Positions 29,669 to 39,104 are shown, counted from the stretch's first letter. The stretch is DNA of 64,000 nucleotides from Shewanella sp. UCD-KL12 (GCF_001957125.1 NZ_MPHJ01000006.1:124001-188000); one strand, 5' to 3'. Translations and numbers: made by a program. Notes: generated by a model not told the origin, from the sequence alone.

Positions 29669-30991
29669 CTACTTCCTTGAGCTGCGCAAAGCACGCTTCT
29701 TGGCTCGCTGTTTATGGGCATTTCGACCGCCTTTACGTGGCGTTTCGACAGGTTTGCTAAAGTCAGGTTCGAAACCTTCAAGCCATTGTTGTGGTAGCCG
29801 TTTATCGAGAATAACTTCTACCTCTTCCAGCAAATGCTCATCTTCGCGGCTTAGCAAGGTGATTGCCACTCCCTTATTACCCGCCCTCCCCGTCCGGCCA
29901 ATGCGATGCACGTAATCTTCAGCTTTATAGGGCAACTCATAGTTCACTACATATTTAAGCTCAACAATATCAATACCACGCGCGGCAACATCGGTGGCCA
30001 CCAGCACTCTGAGCTCGCCAAGCTTAAATTGCTGCAGAACCTTTTCACGCGCCCCTTGAGAAAGATCGCCATGAAAAGCTTGTGAGGTTATCCCCGCTTT
30101 CGTTAAGTTAGCAGCCAGTTTATCTGCAGCCACTTTTTTACGACTAAATATCAATACCTGCTCGAGCTTGCCTGCAGAGATAAGCTGAGTGATAAGCTCA
30201 AGCTTTCTATCGCTATCAACGGCATAAACTCTCTGCTCAATCTCAACCGCTGCCGCATTACGCTCCCCGACCTCAATCATCACAGGCTTACGTAGCAATG
30301 TTTTACTTAACTCATAGATAGACTCATCAAAGGTGGCTGAGAAAAGTAGAGTTTGACGAGATTGAGGAAGTTGTTTAACGAGCGCATCTATCTCATCTTT
30401 AAAGCCCATATCCAACATACGATCAGCTTCATCGAACACTAATAGCTCAAGCTCATCTAAAGTAAGACTTCCTCGCCTTAGATGATCCAGTAAACGTCCA
30501 GGCGTTGCGATTAAGATATCAACACCTTCAGATAAGGTCTTAGCTTGTGCTTCTATGCTCACACCGCCGTATACAAGTGCATTTGTCACTTGTGTTAGCC
30601 TTGCATACTGATTAAAGCTCCCATGCACCTGCAGAGCCAGCTCTCGAGTGGGGGTTAATACTAGGGCACGAATAGGTTTCCTTGCTGCGCTTTTTCCCTC
30701 AGTAGCTTGTTTACTCTCTAATTTATCGGTTAGCGACGCGGCGAGCTTTTGTATAATTGGTAGCGCAAAAGCGGCGGTCTTCCCTGAGCCTGTTTGCGCG
30801 CCAGCCATGATATCTTTCCCCTCCAATACAGCAGGGATCCCCTGTTGCTGAATAGGGGTTGGCTGTTGATAACCAAGTTCTGTAAGTGTCTGTAGCAGCT
30901 CAGGAATAAGCGAAAGAGAATCAAAGCCTTGCAAGGCTTGCTCTTGAGAGACTGAACGGGAAGAAGATAGCGCTTTATCAGAAGCAGACAT
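29669..30991 (-). CDS. DEAD-box ATP-dependent RNA helicase, RhlE-like
   Basis: From the ATG at 30991 the protein has 440 residues; the frame stays open 36 codons upstream but those residues do not look conserved. All helicase motifs are in order: the Q motif (GYQQPTPIQQQGIP), AQTGSGKT, PTRELA, ATPGRLLD, DEAD, SAT, then ATDVAARGIDI and HRIGRTGRAG. The C-terminus is a short basic tail (AHKQRAKKRALRSSRK) that likely binds RNA. It probably acts in ribosome assembly or RNA decay under cold or stress. It lies 45 bp after the torS stop on the same strand, but a functional link to TMAO respiration is not implied. Confidence 0.9.
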   Translation of the reverse strand: MSASDKALSSSRSVSQEQALQGFDSLSLIPELLQTLTELGYQQPTPIQQQGIPAVLEGKDIMAGAQTGSGKTAAFALPIIQKLAASLTDKLESKQATEGKSAARKPIRALVLTPTRELALQVHGSFNQYARLTQVTNALVYGGVSIEAQAKTLSEGVDILIATPGRLLDHLRRGSLTLDELELLVFDEADRMLDMGFKDEIDALVKQLPQSRQTLLFSATFDESIYELSKTLLRKPVMIEVGERNAAAVEIEQRVYAVDSDRKLELITQLISAGKLEQVLIFSRKKVAADKLAANLTKAGITSQAFHGDLSQGAREKVLQQFKLGELRVLVATDVAARGIDIVELKYVVNYELPYKAEDYVHRIGRTGRAGNKGVAITLLSREDEHLLEEVEVILDKRLPQQWLEGFEPDFSKPVETPRKGGRNAHKQRAKKRALRSSRK

Positions 30992-31143
30992 GGAGCTGTG
31001 ACACCTTAAATAGAACACAAAGAAACGATGGCGAATTTTATCACTCTTCTGCAGTCTTGGCAGAAACAATTTTAGTGAGCCCCTTTGTGTCTCGCTCACT
31101 AAAAGTTGGTCTAGCTATATCAATCGGTAAAAGCCGTTAATAG

Positions 31144-34100
31144 CTACTCATCCTCAACCCTAGCTAAAAAATCCTGCAGTGCAGCGACAGAGTCGGCGAG
31201 CAGTTCAACAAGCTGCAGATGCTGACTATCTTGGTAATCAGACTTCTCCAAGCCCTTACACAGGGCTGATAATGCTGTTAATCCCATGCTGGCACTACTG
31301 CCTTTAAGTGCATGCAGCAACTTATCAGTATCGGATCCAAAGAGTCCCAGCTTTTCAAGCTGAACCTGGCTTGTCTGTTTAAATAAATCAAGCATATCGA
31401 GCACAGCTTCCTTGCCAAGATATTCAAGATCTTGCCGTATTTGAGTCAGTTCGAGAAGCGATGGTGTATCCTCAATTACCGCCTCTTTTATCCTTGCAGG
31501 CTCCTTTCCCCTTGCAGCTTTAGCCTCAATTGAAACGGATGAATCTGTATTTGGTTTGCAGGCAACGCCAACCCAAGCTGCAAGAGACTGCATATTCAGC
31601 GGTTTACCTAACACAATATCAAAACCAACTTGCTGGTAATGGTAGAGATCATCTGACTGTATCTGGGCAGTAAAAGCGGCAATCGGTAACTGATGACTCG
31701 CTCGCTGATTAACAGCTCTCAGCTCGTTGAGTAGCTCAAAGCCTGAACCATCACCTAGCTGAATATCGAGCATTATGGCATCAAACTGTTCAGCGCTTTC
31801 GCTATTGTAGAGCACCCTTGCCTCTTCACAACTTCCAGCAAGCTCTGAGTCATGACCTAAATGCGCCAAAAAGCCCTGTGCAACCATGGCATTAACTTTA
31901 TTATCCTCAATCACCAAAACTCGCTTTTTAACCACTTGCTGTAGTTGCTGAGCTTGTTCATCAAGAGCCTGTTGGCACTCAATTAATGGCACACTAAAGC
32001 CAAAGCAGCTGCCTTTGTCTACCTCACTGTTAACCCAAAGCGCAGCAGTCTTGTCACTCATATCTAATGTGTCATCATAGGGGTTACCGCTTAAGTTCAT
32101 CAACTCCACCAGCTCTTTACTGATAGCAAGCCCTAGGCCAGTACCACGAGAGCGCCCTTGGTTTGGTTGAGCACTATAAGCCTTAAAGAGTTGCTGTTTA
32201 GCGTCATTACTGATCCCAACCCCAGTATCACTGACCTCAAAATAGAGCTTGTACTGATCAAATGACACCTTAAGCTTTACCTGGCCCTGAGGGGTAAACT
32301 TAATGGCATTACCAATAAGGTTAAATAGAACCTGACGCAACTTAGGGCCATCTAAACTCACCCAATCTGGAAGCTTAGGACTGTCGAGCACTAAACGTAA
32401 ACCAGCAAGGCCTGCACCGGCCAACATGATAGCGACCACTTCATCGAGAAGATCATTAATAGCAACGGGGCGCGCTTCATTTGTCAGCTTGCCTTGCTCA
32501 AGTCGTGAAAAATCGAGAATATCGTTAAGTACAGTTTGCAGTAGAGTGCCACTATATTGTGACAGGGCTAGCATCTGTTTTTGCGCTACGGGCAGATCTG
32601 AATGCCCCAACAAAGTTAATGTGCCAAGTAGCCCATTGAGTGGCGTACGGATCTCATGACTCATGGTGGCCAAAAACAAAGATTTAGCCTGACTTGCCTC
32701 CTCGGCCATGGTTCTTGCTTGTGCATGTCCCTTCGCCTCTGCATCAAGTCGTTTATTCGCGACAGCAAGCTCCTGCGTTCGAGCCTCAACAGTGATCTCC
32801 AGTGCCGCTTTATGCTCAGTAAGTTCTGAAGCACTGCTTCTAAGCTCTGCTTGAAGCTTTTGATTATGAGCGGTTTTCTGTTTAAAGGCCTTTATTGCAT
32901 TTGCCATAGCAGTGAGTTCATCATCACCATGAGAATTAATCGTCACATTGGTATCACCAAGGCTTAAGCGAGATAGGGCTTCAGATGCCTCATTAAGCCT
33001 TAGTGCAATGCCTTTATAGATCACTAGGTACATCACAGAGATAATGACTAAGAACATCAAAACCCCCGTACTCCACAGCCCCGTTTTAGCCCAGAAAAGC
33101 TGCTGCAGATAATCGCCTCTTGCCAGCTCTACCTGTTGCTGCTGGGTTGCCATCGCACTATCTAATGTTTGGTTTAGTCCAGCTAATTTATTAGACAGGG
33201 TATTGAGCTGCCTCTCCTGCTTGTTAAGTAGATGAATATAACCTTGTTGCAACGCTAAGCCATGAGACACCTTTCGTAGTACTGAAAACTCCTTAGAGAC
33301 CTCCTCTGAACGAGCAGGATCCCTAATAAGCCCCTTAAGGAGTTCAAGTGCCATTAAGTCTATCTGAGGCCTCGCATTATTAAAGCTAGGGGCGTTCGGC
33401 GTTGAAGGAAGCTGATAGGTCGCAGGTAAACTTATCGTTGGCAACTGAGACATAGCACTGAGCAATGTAAGCAGCGCCCCCTCCTGTTCGGGTGACTGTA
33501 AAAGCTGGCCGATTAACGCGATGTTATGGATAAGCGTTAACGCTCGGTTTAGGCGCTCTTGTATATCTAAATCTTGCTCAATAACGGTATCGAGTAGATG
33601 GGCACTCTCAAGTTCACCAGCAACTTCTGGGTAAGCGAGACTCAACTTAGATAAAATAGCTGAATCGACAACGGCTAGCTCAGCTTCAAGCAGCTCAGTA
33701 CTATAACTTGCCGATTCGACAAGATCTTTACCCAGCTGGGTGAGTTCACTGGCAACTTCTAAACGTTTACCCACCTGAACGCCAAGTGATGACAGCTCAT
33801 GGATAATCTCACCAGCTGACAGCTCTAACTGATGGTCACTACGCACCTCTAAACGCTTCAATAAGCCAATGGCACTTAACAAGTTGGTGCTGTTTATCGA
33901 CAGTGTTCTACCAATAAACTGACGCTGTGCCTCCTCTTCAACATTACCGAGAGCTTTGGCACTTTCAGCAAGCGCATTTGACGATTGCACCAACTCGCGA
34001 GCAGCTTGGGATGCCGGAAGCGCTTTATTATAAAGAAACTGATCCGCTTGCTTCACCCAGTAAAGACTCAAGCTACCTAGTGATACTAACAACAATAGTA

Positions 34101-34206
34101 GGAAGCCTAATAAGCAAAAAGAGAGCATTAGGCGTCCAACTAGGCTCTTTCCTGATAGTGTGAAGGGCATCTTTTTCCTTAAACTGATACTATTAGTCTT
34201 AATCAA
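31144..34206 (-). CDS. torS: TorS, hybrid sensor kinase of the TMAO phosphorelay
   Basis: A 1020-residue unorthodox kinase. The first membrane segment is near residues 27-50. A long helical periplasmic sensor region follows, which contacts TorT. The second membrane segment is near 375-400, then HAMP and a coiled coil. The H-box is FLATMSHEIRTPLNG (His near 519), followed by an ATPase domain with GNAIKFTPQG, DTGVGI and GTGLGLAISKELV. The receiver domain has VLVIEDNKVNAMVA and its phospho-Asp in DAIMLDIQL (near 812). The C-terminal HPt has LLHALKGSSASMG (His near 966). That His-Asp-His layout is TorS-specific among relatives. It is divergent from torT with only 42 bp between, as in known tor loci. 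Confidence 0.93.
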   Translation of the reverse strand: MIKTNSISLRKKMPFTLSGKSLVGRLMLSFCLLGFLLLLLVSLGSLSLYWVKQADQFLYNKALPASQAARELVQSSNALAESAKALGNVEEEAQRQFIGRTLSINSTNLLSAIGLLKRLEVRSDHQLELSAGEIIHELSSLGVQVGKRLEVASELTQLGKDLVESASYSTELLEAELAVVDSAILSKLSLAYPEVAGELESAHLLDTVIEQDLDIQERLNRALTLIHNIALIGQLLQSPEQEGALLTLLSAMSQLPTISLPATYQLPSTPNAPSFNNARPQIDLMALELLKGLIRDPARSEEVSKEFSVLRKVSHGLALQQGYIHLLNKQERQLNTLSNKLAGLNQTLDSAMATQQQQVELARGDYLQQLFWAKTGLWSTGVLMFLVIISVMYLVIYKGIALRLNEASEALSRLSLGDTNVTINSHGDDELTAMANAIKAFKQKTAHNQKLQAELRSSASELTEHKAALEITVEARTQELAVANKRLDAEAKGHAQARTMAEEASQAKSLFLATMSHEIRTPLNGLLGTLTLLGHSDLPVAQKQMLALSQYSGTLLQTVLNDILDFSRLEQGKLTNEARPVAINDLLDEVVAIMLAGAGLAGLRLVLDSPKLPDWVSLDGPKLRQVLFNLIGNAIKFTPQGQVKLKVSFDQYKLYFEVSDTGVGISNDAKQQLFKAYSAQPNQGRSRGTGLGLAISKELVELMNLSGNPYDDTLDMSDKTAALWVNSEVDKGSCFGFSVPLIECQQALDEQAQQLQQVVKKRVLVIEDNKVNAMVAQGFLAHLGHDSELAGSCEEARVLYNSESAEQFDAIMLDIQLGDGSGFELLNELRAVNQRASHQLPIAAFTAQIQSDDLYHYQQVGFDIVLGKPLNMQSLAAWVGVACKPNTDSSVSIEAKAARGKEPARIKEAVIEDTPSLLELTQIRQDLEYLGKEAVLDMLDLFKQTSQVQLEKLGLFGSDTDKLLHALKGSSASMGLTALSALCKGLEKSDYQDSQHLQLVELLADSVAALQDFLARVEDE

Positions 34207-34248
34207 AGACTCTTATGTCACTTTAAACTTCAGGCGACAATAATTTCT

Positions 34249-35412
34249 ATGGCGCTCAAGCAACGTAATTTACGCTCAACTCCCTTGCTTATGAGGTATT
34301 TAACCATATTGTTCGTCACACTGCCTGTCCTTTTAGGCGGTGGTCTTGTCAACGCACAAAGCTGGCAAATAGAGCAGCGAACACCTTTCAATGTGAAGCT
34401 CCAACAAACAAAAACTGACAATTACCAACCATTGCAACATAGCCAGAAAAACTGGAAAGTGTGCGCACTTGTCCCACATCTTAAAGATGCTTACTGGATA
34501 GGCATAGATTATGGGTTAGTCGAACATGCCAAGACACTTAATATTACATTAGAGCTGTTTGAAGCTGGTAGCTATTACGGAAAAAAGAAGCAGCTAAAGC
34601 AGCTTTCTTACTGCATGCAGCAAGACTATGACGCCATTTTACTTGGCAGTGTTGCACCTAACCTACTATCAAAGTTTCAAGAGCCGATAACCAAACCCAT
34701 TATAGCCTTGGTCAACAGAATCGATAGCCACAAAGTATCGAGCCGCGTTGGTGTGAACTGGTATCAAATGGGCTGGAATGCCGGTGACTATATCAGACGA
34801 GATGTAGAAGCAAGCCGTCAAAGCCAAGCCAATGTTGCCCTATTAACCGGGCCAGAAAAGCAGGGAGGCAGTGACTGGGTTGAGCTAGGAATAACGACAG
34901 CATTGCAGCAAAACCCCAAAATTAAAATATCTTCAATTCGCCATGCCGATAATAATCGCAACCTCTATCGCGACCAGCTTCACCACCTCCTCAACGATCA
35001 AACGCCCGATTATATTTTAGGTAGCGCAGTGGCAATTGAAGCCGCCATTGGAGAGCTGACTCATCGGCAAGCGCACGGTTCATTTGCCCCTCAATCGCTA
35101 CAGGCTAAGCAAGTAGATAAATCGCGTTCACGCCCTGAAGTAAAACTTGTCAGCAGTTATCTCTCTCCTGCCGTTTTACGGGGTCTGTTCAGAAACAAAG
35201 TGGCTTATAGCTGTGATGATCTTGTCGTACTACAAGGCAAGCTTGCTATCGATGTCGTCGTAAGAGAGTTAGAAGGCGCTAAGGCTTTTGGCGACATTGG
35301 CCCAGCGATTCAAGGATTGGAGGGCGATGTATTGAAAAACTATCAACTCAGTGACAGTCTTGCGCCCGCCGATTTTTACCCTATATACCGAGTAGTGGGC
35401 GAAAAGAGATGA
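34249..35412 (+). CDS. torT: TorT, periplasmic TMAO-binding partner of TorS
   Basis: A 387-residue periplasmic-binding-protein fold. The signal peptide spans residues 1-38 (LPVLLGGGLVNA). A leading segment resembles VCALVPHLKDAYWIGIDYGL, and later come DAILLGSVAPN, ALVNRIDS, RVGVNWYQMGWNAGDY and ALLTGPEKQGGSDW, all characteristic of TorT rather than sugar carriers. It binds TMAO and modulates TorS. It is transcribed away from torS and its stop is 5 bp from the convergent torR stop. Length fits the family; the N-terminus before the signal peptide is slightly long. Confidence 0.92.
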   Translation: MALKQRNLRSTPLLMRYLTILFVTLPVLLGGGLVNAQSWQIEQRTPFNVKLQQTKTDNYQPLQHSQKNWKVCALVPHLKDAYWIGIDYGLVEHAKTLNITLELFEAGSYYGKKKQLKQLSYCMQQDYDAILLGSVAPNLLSKFQEPITKPIIALVNRIDSHKVSSRVGVNWYQMGWNAGDYIRRDVEASRQSQANVALLTGPEKQGGSDWVELGITTALQQNPKIKISSIRHADNNRNLYRDQLHHLLNDQTPDYILGSAVAIEAAIGELTHRQAHGSFAPQSLQAKQVDKSRSRPEVKLVSSYLSPAVLRGLFRNKVAYSCDDLVVLQGKLAIDVVVRELEGAKAFGDIGPAIQGLEGDVLKNYQLSDSLAPADFYPIYRVVGEKR

Positions 35413-35417
35413 TATAC

Positions 35418-36152
35418 CTAGTCTTCAACTTTCGCTGAAAATAGATAGCCTTCACCATGAATTGTGGCAAACAGTTCTGGTGTAAGCTTGTTTCTTAGAC
35501 GCCTAATAATCACATCGATAGTACGGTCGTTAACATCTTGGTTTCTATGGCTGGTTTGCTGCATTAAGCGCTCACGAGTAAGCACCTGCTGTGGGTGCAA
35601 TGCAAACGCTGCGAGAAGCTCAAACTCCGCTTTAGTCAGCTTGATATGCTCATCATTATGGATAAGCTTACGGCTATTAAGCTCGAGGATGTAGCCCTCA
35701 AACTTAATGACGTCATCTTTCTCATCCATCTGCTCAACAATCGCCTTTTCAGCCTTCTTAACTAACGAGATCCGCCACAGTAAGTTTTTCACTCTGACCA
35801 ATAACTCTCTAAGCTCAAAAGGCTTAGTGACATAATCATCGGCGCCCATCTCTAAGCCAATAATCTTATCTATTGCTTCATCACGGCCCGTCACTAATAT
35901 GATACCGACATCGGAGCGACTACGTAGCTCTCTTGCTAAACTGAGCCCATCGACACCAGGTAGGTTAATATCTAACATCACCAGATCGATATGTTGCTTA
36001 TCGAACTGATGCCACATCTGCTCACCATCTTCAGCTTCTATGACTCGGTAGCCCTCTTTCTCAAAGTAGCCTTTCAGTCTTGCCCTGATAACCGCTTCGT
36101 CATCAACAACCAGTACAGTACTTGTCAAAGAGTGTGTCATTGAATGTGCCAT
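35418..36152 (-). CDS. torR: TorR, OmpR-family response regulator
   Basis: A 244-residue activator. The receiver domain is residues 12-125 (VLVVDDE, phospho-Asp in LVMLDINLPG, then GADDYVTKPF). The winged-helix DNA-binding domain is about 148-240 (LTKAEFELLAAF, NDRTIDVIIRRLRNKL, IHGEGYLF). Placed convergently with torT beside torS, it is the natural target of the phosphorelay and the expected binder of the TTCATA repeats before torE. An internal Met at residue 5 is an alternative start; neither has a strong ribosome site. Confidence 0.92.
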   Translation of the reverse strand: MAHSMTHSLTSTVLVVDDEAVIRARLKGYFEKEGYRVIEAEDGEQMWHQFDKQHIDLVMLDINLPGVDGLSLARELRSRSDVGIILVTGRDEAIDKIIGLEMGADDYVTKPFELRELLVRVKNLLWRISLVKKAEKAIVEQMDEKDDVIKFEGYILELNSRKLIHNDEHIKLTKAEFELLAAFALHPQQVLTRERLMQQTSHRNQDVNDRTIDVIIRRLRNKLTPELFATIHGEGYLFSAKVED

Positions 36153-36466
36153 AGTGTCATGAGCTAATGCCCACTCCTAATGCTAAAGTCGATACATGTA
36201 ATCGATGATAATAGGGATAGTGAATTGATGATAAAACTATCAACACCTGTATTATTCACATATTTACATATTTGCATATAAGCAAGTGTGAAAATATGAG
36301 AACTTGTCGGTATTTTCTGCATTAAACTCAATAAAAGCGTGCAGAATTTTTACACGCATTATAAGTTGGCATATGCTTATACCTATAAGGTAACTAGCAT
36401 CATGCTAATTTATGGCTGACATTAACGACTAGCCACATGCTTTTTTGTAAATAAGAAGGAAGTGTT
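36153..36466. other. Divergent torR / PilZ promoter region
   Basis: 314 bases with no gene. Around 36257-36283 there is a run of CATAT motifs eight or nine bases apart (CACATAT, TACATAT, GCATAT), which could be degenerate tor-like half sites for autoregulation of torR or simply AT-rich promoter sequence. Confidence 0.4.
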
Positions 36467-36835
36467 ATGGACGAGAAACGACAGTTTGCACGGATCCTAT
36501 TTGCGACAGGCGCCAAGCTGCAGCAGGACGATAAGGTGTGGAACACCAATATTCTGGATCTAAGCCTGAACGGTGCACTTGTCGATGAACCTGATGCTTT
36601 CTCCCCAAGCAACGCTGCCATCATCCTCAGTTTTACACTTCAGGGCTCAGATATTGAGGTGCAGATGGAAACAAGCTTAACTCATCATAAGGCGGGGCAT
36701 TTAGGCTTAAAATGCTTACATATTGATGTCGATAGCATTAGTCACCTAAGACGAATGATTGAGCTCAATACGGGTGACTCTGCAATGCTTAACCGTGAGC
36801 TAGAACTGTTTGTAGAGGCACATGAAAAAGCATAA
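36467..36835 (+). CDS. Single-domain PilZ c-di-GMP-binding protein
   Basis: A 122-residue protein consisting of one PilZ domain. The N-terminal arginine motif is RQFAR (residues 5-9) and the second half of the site is DLSLNGAL (about 33-40). Such short PilZ proteins act as c-di-GMP-responsive adaptors for motility or surface processes. AGGAAGTGTT lies before the ATG. It stands alone, divergent from torR; the partner is unknown. Confidence 0.88.
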   Translation: MDEKRQFARILFATGAKLQQDDKVWNTNILDLSLNGALVDEPDAFSPSNAAIILSFTLQGSDIEVQMETSLTHHKAGHLGLKCLHIDVDSISHLRRMIELNTGDSAMLNRELELFVEAHEKA

Positions 36836-36940
36836 AGCGCATTAGGTATAACCTTCGAGCCCCATCATAATCAGAGCCGTCAATGCCGCTTATTCAAAGT
36901 AAACGATTGGCAGCTCTGGTATGCAAAGTATTAGTATAAA

Positions 36941-37648
36941 CTACTCTTTGATTGCTGTTTCTAATGCTAGCTCAAGCATCTGATTAAAACTTGTTTGCCG
37001 CTCTTGTGGGCTCATCTCGCCCCCATTAATCATATGATCTGATACGGTCAAAATACTCAACGCCTTGACGCGGTTTTCTGCAGCTATTGCAAACAAGGCG
37101 GCGGACTCCATATCCAACGCAAGGATATTCATCTTCTGCAGCGCAGGCATTAAATTCTCAGGATCGTTATAAAAGAAATCGTTAGTAAAAATGCCACCAT
37201 AACGTACAGGCGTCTTCAATGCTTCGGCAGTTTGCCAGCAGTTTTTTAATAACTCAAAATCAGGAACCGCAGCATAATCATACCCTGCAAATCGCGCCCT
37301 ATTTGTGCCCGAGCCAGTAGATGCGGCATTAACGACAATAATATCTTTAAGGGAAAGGTCTTCAGCGACGCCGCCGCAACTGCCAACGCGGATCAATTTT
37401 TTAGCGCCATACTCATGGATCAACTCATGGGCATAGATAGAAACCGAAGGCACTCCCATACCGTGACCCATTACAGAGACTCTGACCCCTTTATAGTGAC
37501 CCGTAAACGCCAACATATTTCTGACATCACTCACCTGCTTTGCATCTTGTAAAAATGTTTCCGCAATAAACTTTGCCCGCAAAGGATCGCCCGGCATTAA
37601 TACGATTTCTGCAATCTCGCCTGGATTAGCGTTTATATGTGGAGTCAT
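36941..37648 (-). CDS. deoD2: Purine nucleoside phosphorylase, second DeoD paralogue
   Basis: From the ATG at 37648 (GAGG seven bases upstream) it has 235 residues, the size of hexameric DeoD. Motifs include [43 protein letters not shown] and DMESAALFAIA, which contribute to phosphate, ribose and base binding, and VSDHMINGGEMSPQERQTSF near the end. It reversibly splits purine (deoxy)nucleosides to base and ribose-1-phosphate. A closer copy of the canonical enzyme lies in the deo operon at 48.5-49.2 kb. This copy stands alone, divergent from a Crp/Fnr-type regulator that may control it. The symbol is descriptive only. Confidence 0.9.
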   Translation of the reverse strand: MTPHINANPGEIAEIVLMPGDPLRAKFIAETFLQDAKQVSDVRNMLAFTGHYKGVRVSVMGHGMGVPSVSIYAHELIHEYGAKKLIRVGSCGGVAEDLSLKDIIVVNAASTGSGTNRARFAGYDYAAVPDFELLKNCWQTAEALKTPVRYGGIFTNDFFYNDPENLMPALQKMNILALDMESAALFAIAAENRVKALSILTVSDHMINGGEMSPQERQTSFNQMLELALETAIKE

Positions 37649-37718
37649 CTGAAAACCTCGTTCTGTATCGTTATTTCTGATAACTGATATCATATCGAGC
37701 TCAAGGTTAATATCTCAG

Positions 37719-37728
37719 GACAATTGTC
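37719..37728. promoter_or_regulatory. Candidate operator between deoD2 and the Crp/Fnr-type gene
   Basis: The perfect palindrome GACAATTGTC sits in the 135-bp divergent gap, with TGATATCA at 37685-37692 nearby. Either could be the site of the adjacent regulator. It is short, so chance is possible. Confidence 0.3.
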
Positions 37729-37783
37729 TGGGTAGAAACCAGTCTTTGATTATGCGAGCACTAATACTAGAGCAGGAGCGGTA

Positions 37784-38440
37784 ATGAAAACCATTGATTC
37801 ACTCGCTGAACAAGGCTTTGAAATATTCTGTCGTCAAATTGAGCTACACGCCTTAAAAACAAAGCGATTTTTACCCGGTGAATACCTATTACACCAAGGC
37901 CAAGCAATCACAGAACTATTCTGGGTAGAAGCTGGAGAGTTTACGATAGGCTATACAGCCAATAATGGCAGAAGCTACAGTTTAGGCCTTAACTTTGTCG
38001 ATCAGCATCTATTTGGCGAGGTGGAATACCTAACATCTAGCCCCTGCCAATTTAATGTAAAAGCCAGTAAAACAGTTGAAGCTCAAGTGCTGCCGATTAA
38101 GCTGATGACTGAGATACTAGAAAGTGACTCTAAAGTGGGGATCTGGCTTAGTCAGGCATTATCAAGCCGGTACCAAACAGGCATGACGATGACAATGAAC
38201 CGCTTCCTTCATCCCCTCATCTATAATATCGCCTGGGATATTCATCAAAACTGTATCGGTGCAAAACCGGCGGTTAACTTCACTCATGTCTATAAAGAAG
38301 CTGAACGGTTCGGCTGCTCAGAACGGGTTTATAGCAGAGTCGTTAATCAACTTGTGGACATGGGATTAATCGAAAAGAGAGAAAATCAGCTGCAAGTGAT
38401 AGATATCGACCAACTTTCACAGTTTTTAGAACTAAAATAA
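37784..38440 (+). CDS. Crp/Fnr-family transcriptional regulator (YeiL-like)
   Basis: A 218-residue regulator. The cyclic-nucleotide-binding-type beta-roll is residues 20-115 (FLPGEYLLHQGQ, FWVEAGEFTIGY, LFGEVEYL), followed by a dimer helix and a helix-turn-helix near 170-200 (KEAERFGCSERVYSRVVNQL) with a wing (MGLIEKRENQLQVID). There is no Fnr cysteine cluster, and the cAMP-binding residues of Crp are not obvious. Size, degenerate sensor and neighbourhood with a nucleoside enzyme recall E. coli YeiL, which lies beside nucleoside genes. It probably regulates the divergent deoD2; the effector is unknown. Confidence 0.82.
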   Translation: MKTIDSLAEQGFEIFCRQIELHALKTKRFLPGEYLLHQGQAITELFWVEAGEFTIGYTANNGRSYSLGLNFVDQHLFGEVEYLTSSPCQFNVKASKTVEAQVLPIKLMTEILESDSKVGIWLSQALSSRYQTGMTMTMNRFLHPLIYNIAWDIHQNCIGAKPAVNFTHVYKEAERFGCSERVYSRVVNQLVDMGLIEKRENQLQVIDIDQLSQFLELK

Positions 38441-38619
38441 TGTGATCTTGAGTGATTCACAGCACAGAAATAGCATGATGCTTGGCTAAGCTGCGCTGGA
38501 TAACATCTCAAGCGATCCCGCCATGCTAACCTCTAAAATTGAAATATTGCTACTTTCACTCCAGTAGAAATGCAATCTACATAAGAGACTTAGAACAGTA
38601 TAAAAGGGGTTTAAACCTA

Positions 38620-38955
38620 ATGAAGAAAGTAATTTTAGCAGGCCTAGTTAGCTGCCTATTCGTCGGCTCTGCACATGCAGAATACCTTGAGCAAGATGTC
38701 GCTATTGGTATGGCAAGCTTGATGATCTGTAGTACTTTTTACAGTGAAAACGACATGTTAATTGAAGGCACAATTGTTGGCCAATCAGCGACATCTCATA
38801 GAAAGGCGGGCATTGAAGAGATGATGATGACCGTTGAAACTGGCGAAAACCTCGATAAGTATATAGCCGCATTCCAATCATCAAGCAAAGAGCAAAAGCT
38901 CAAAGTCTGTAACGAAGCAATAGAGTTTGCTCGAGTGAGTGACTTCGTCAAATAA
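38620..38955 (+). CDS. Small exported protein of unknown function
   Basis: From the ATG at 38620 it has 111 residues. MKKVILAGLVSCLFVGSAHA is a textbook signal peptide with AHA cleavage. The mature part (~91 residues) is polar and helical, with two cysteines, one in MICSTF and one in LKVCNEA, which could form a disulfide in the periplasm. I do not recognise the family. The reading frame is open 27 codons further upstream, but those residues would precede the signal peptide. It is followed by a strong hairpin and then by a binding-protein gene on the same strand. Confidence 0.7.
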   Translation: MKKVILAGLVSCLFVGSAHAEYLEQDVAIGMASLMICSTFYSENDMLIEGTIVGQSATSHRKAGIEEMMMTVETGENLDKYIAAFQSSSKEQKLKVCNEAIEFARVSDFVK

Positions 38956-38966
38956 CTCTGCACCAA

Positions 38967-39001
38967 CTGTTCATATCAGCCATTGAATGGCTGATATGAA
39001 C
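38967..39001. promoter_or_regulatory. Long perfect inverted repeat containing a tor-box decamer
   Basis: The arms 38969-38984 and 38986-39001 are complementary for 14-16 bp around CATTGAATG. The left end reads CTGTTCATAT, identical to the tor-box decamer, and the right end its near-inverse. No T-run follows, so it is either a terminator or stabiliser for the small gene or an operator for the following binding-protein gene. Confidence 0.5.
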
Positions 39002-39104
39002 GACGCCCTCCTCCAACTTTACTTTCCCTATATCGGCTCATAACCTCATCAGATTAAGTTCAACTATACTTTTTAGAGATCTCCGGACCTCAAGGATATA
39101 AGTT

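Noticed and set aside
29466..29915. A 149-codon plus-strand ORF over the end of the RNA helicase gene
   Set aside because: Its second half is antisense to the conserved helicase C-terminus and its first half is the repeat element.
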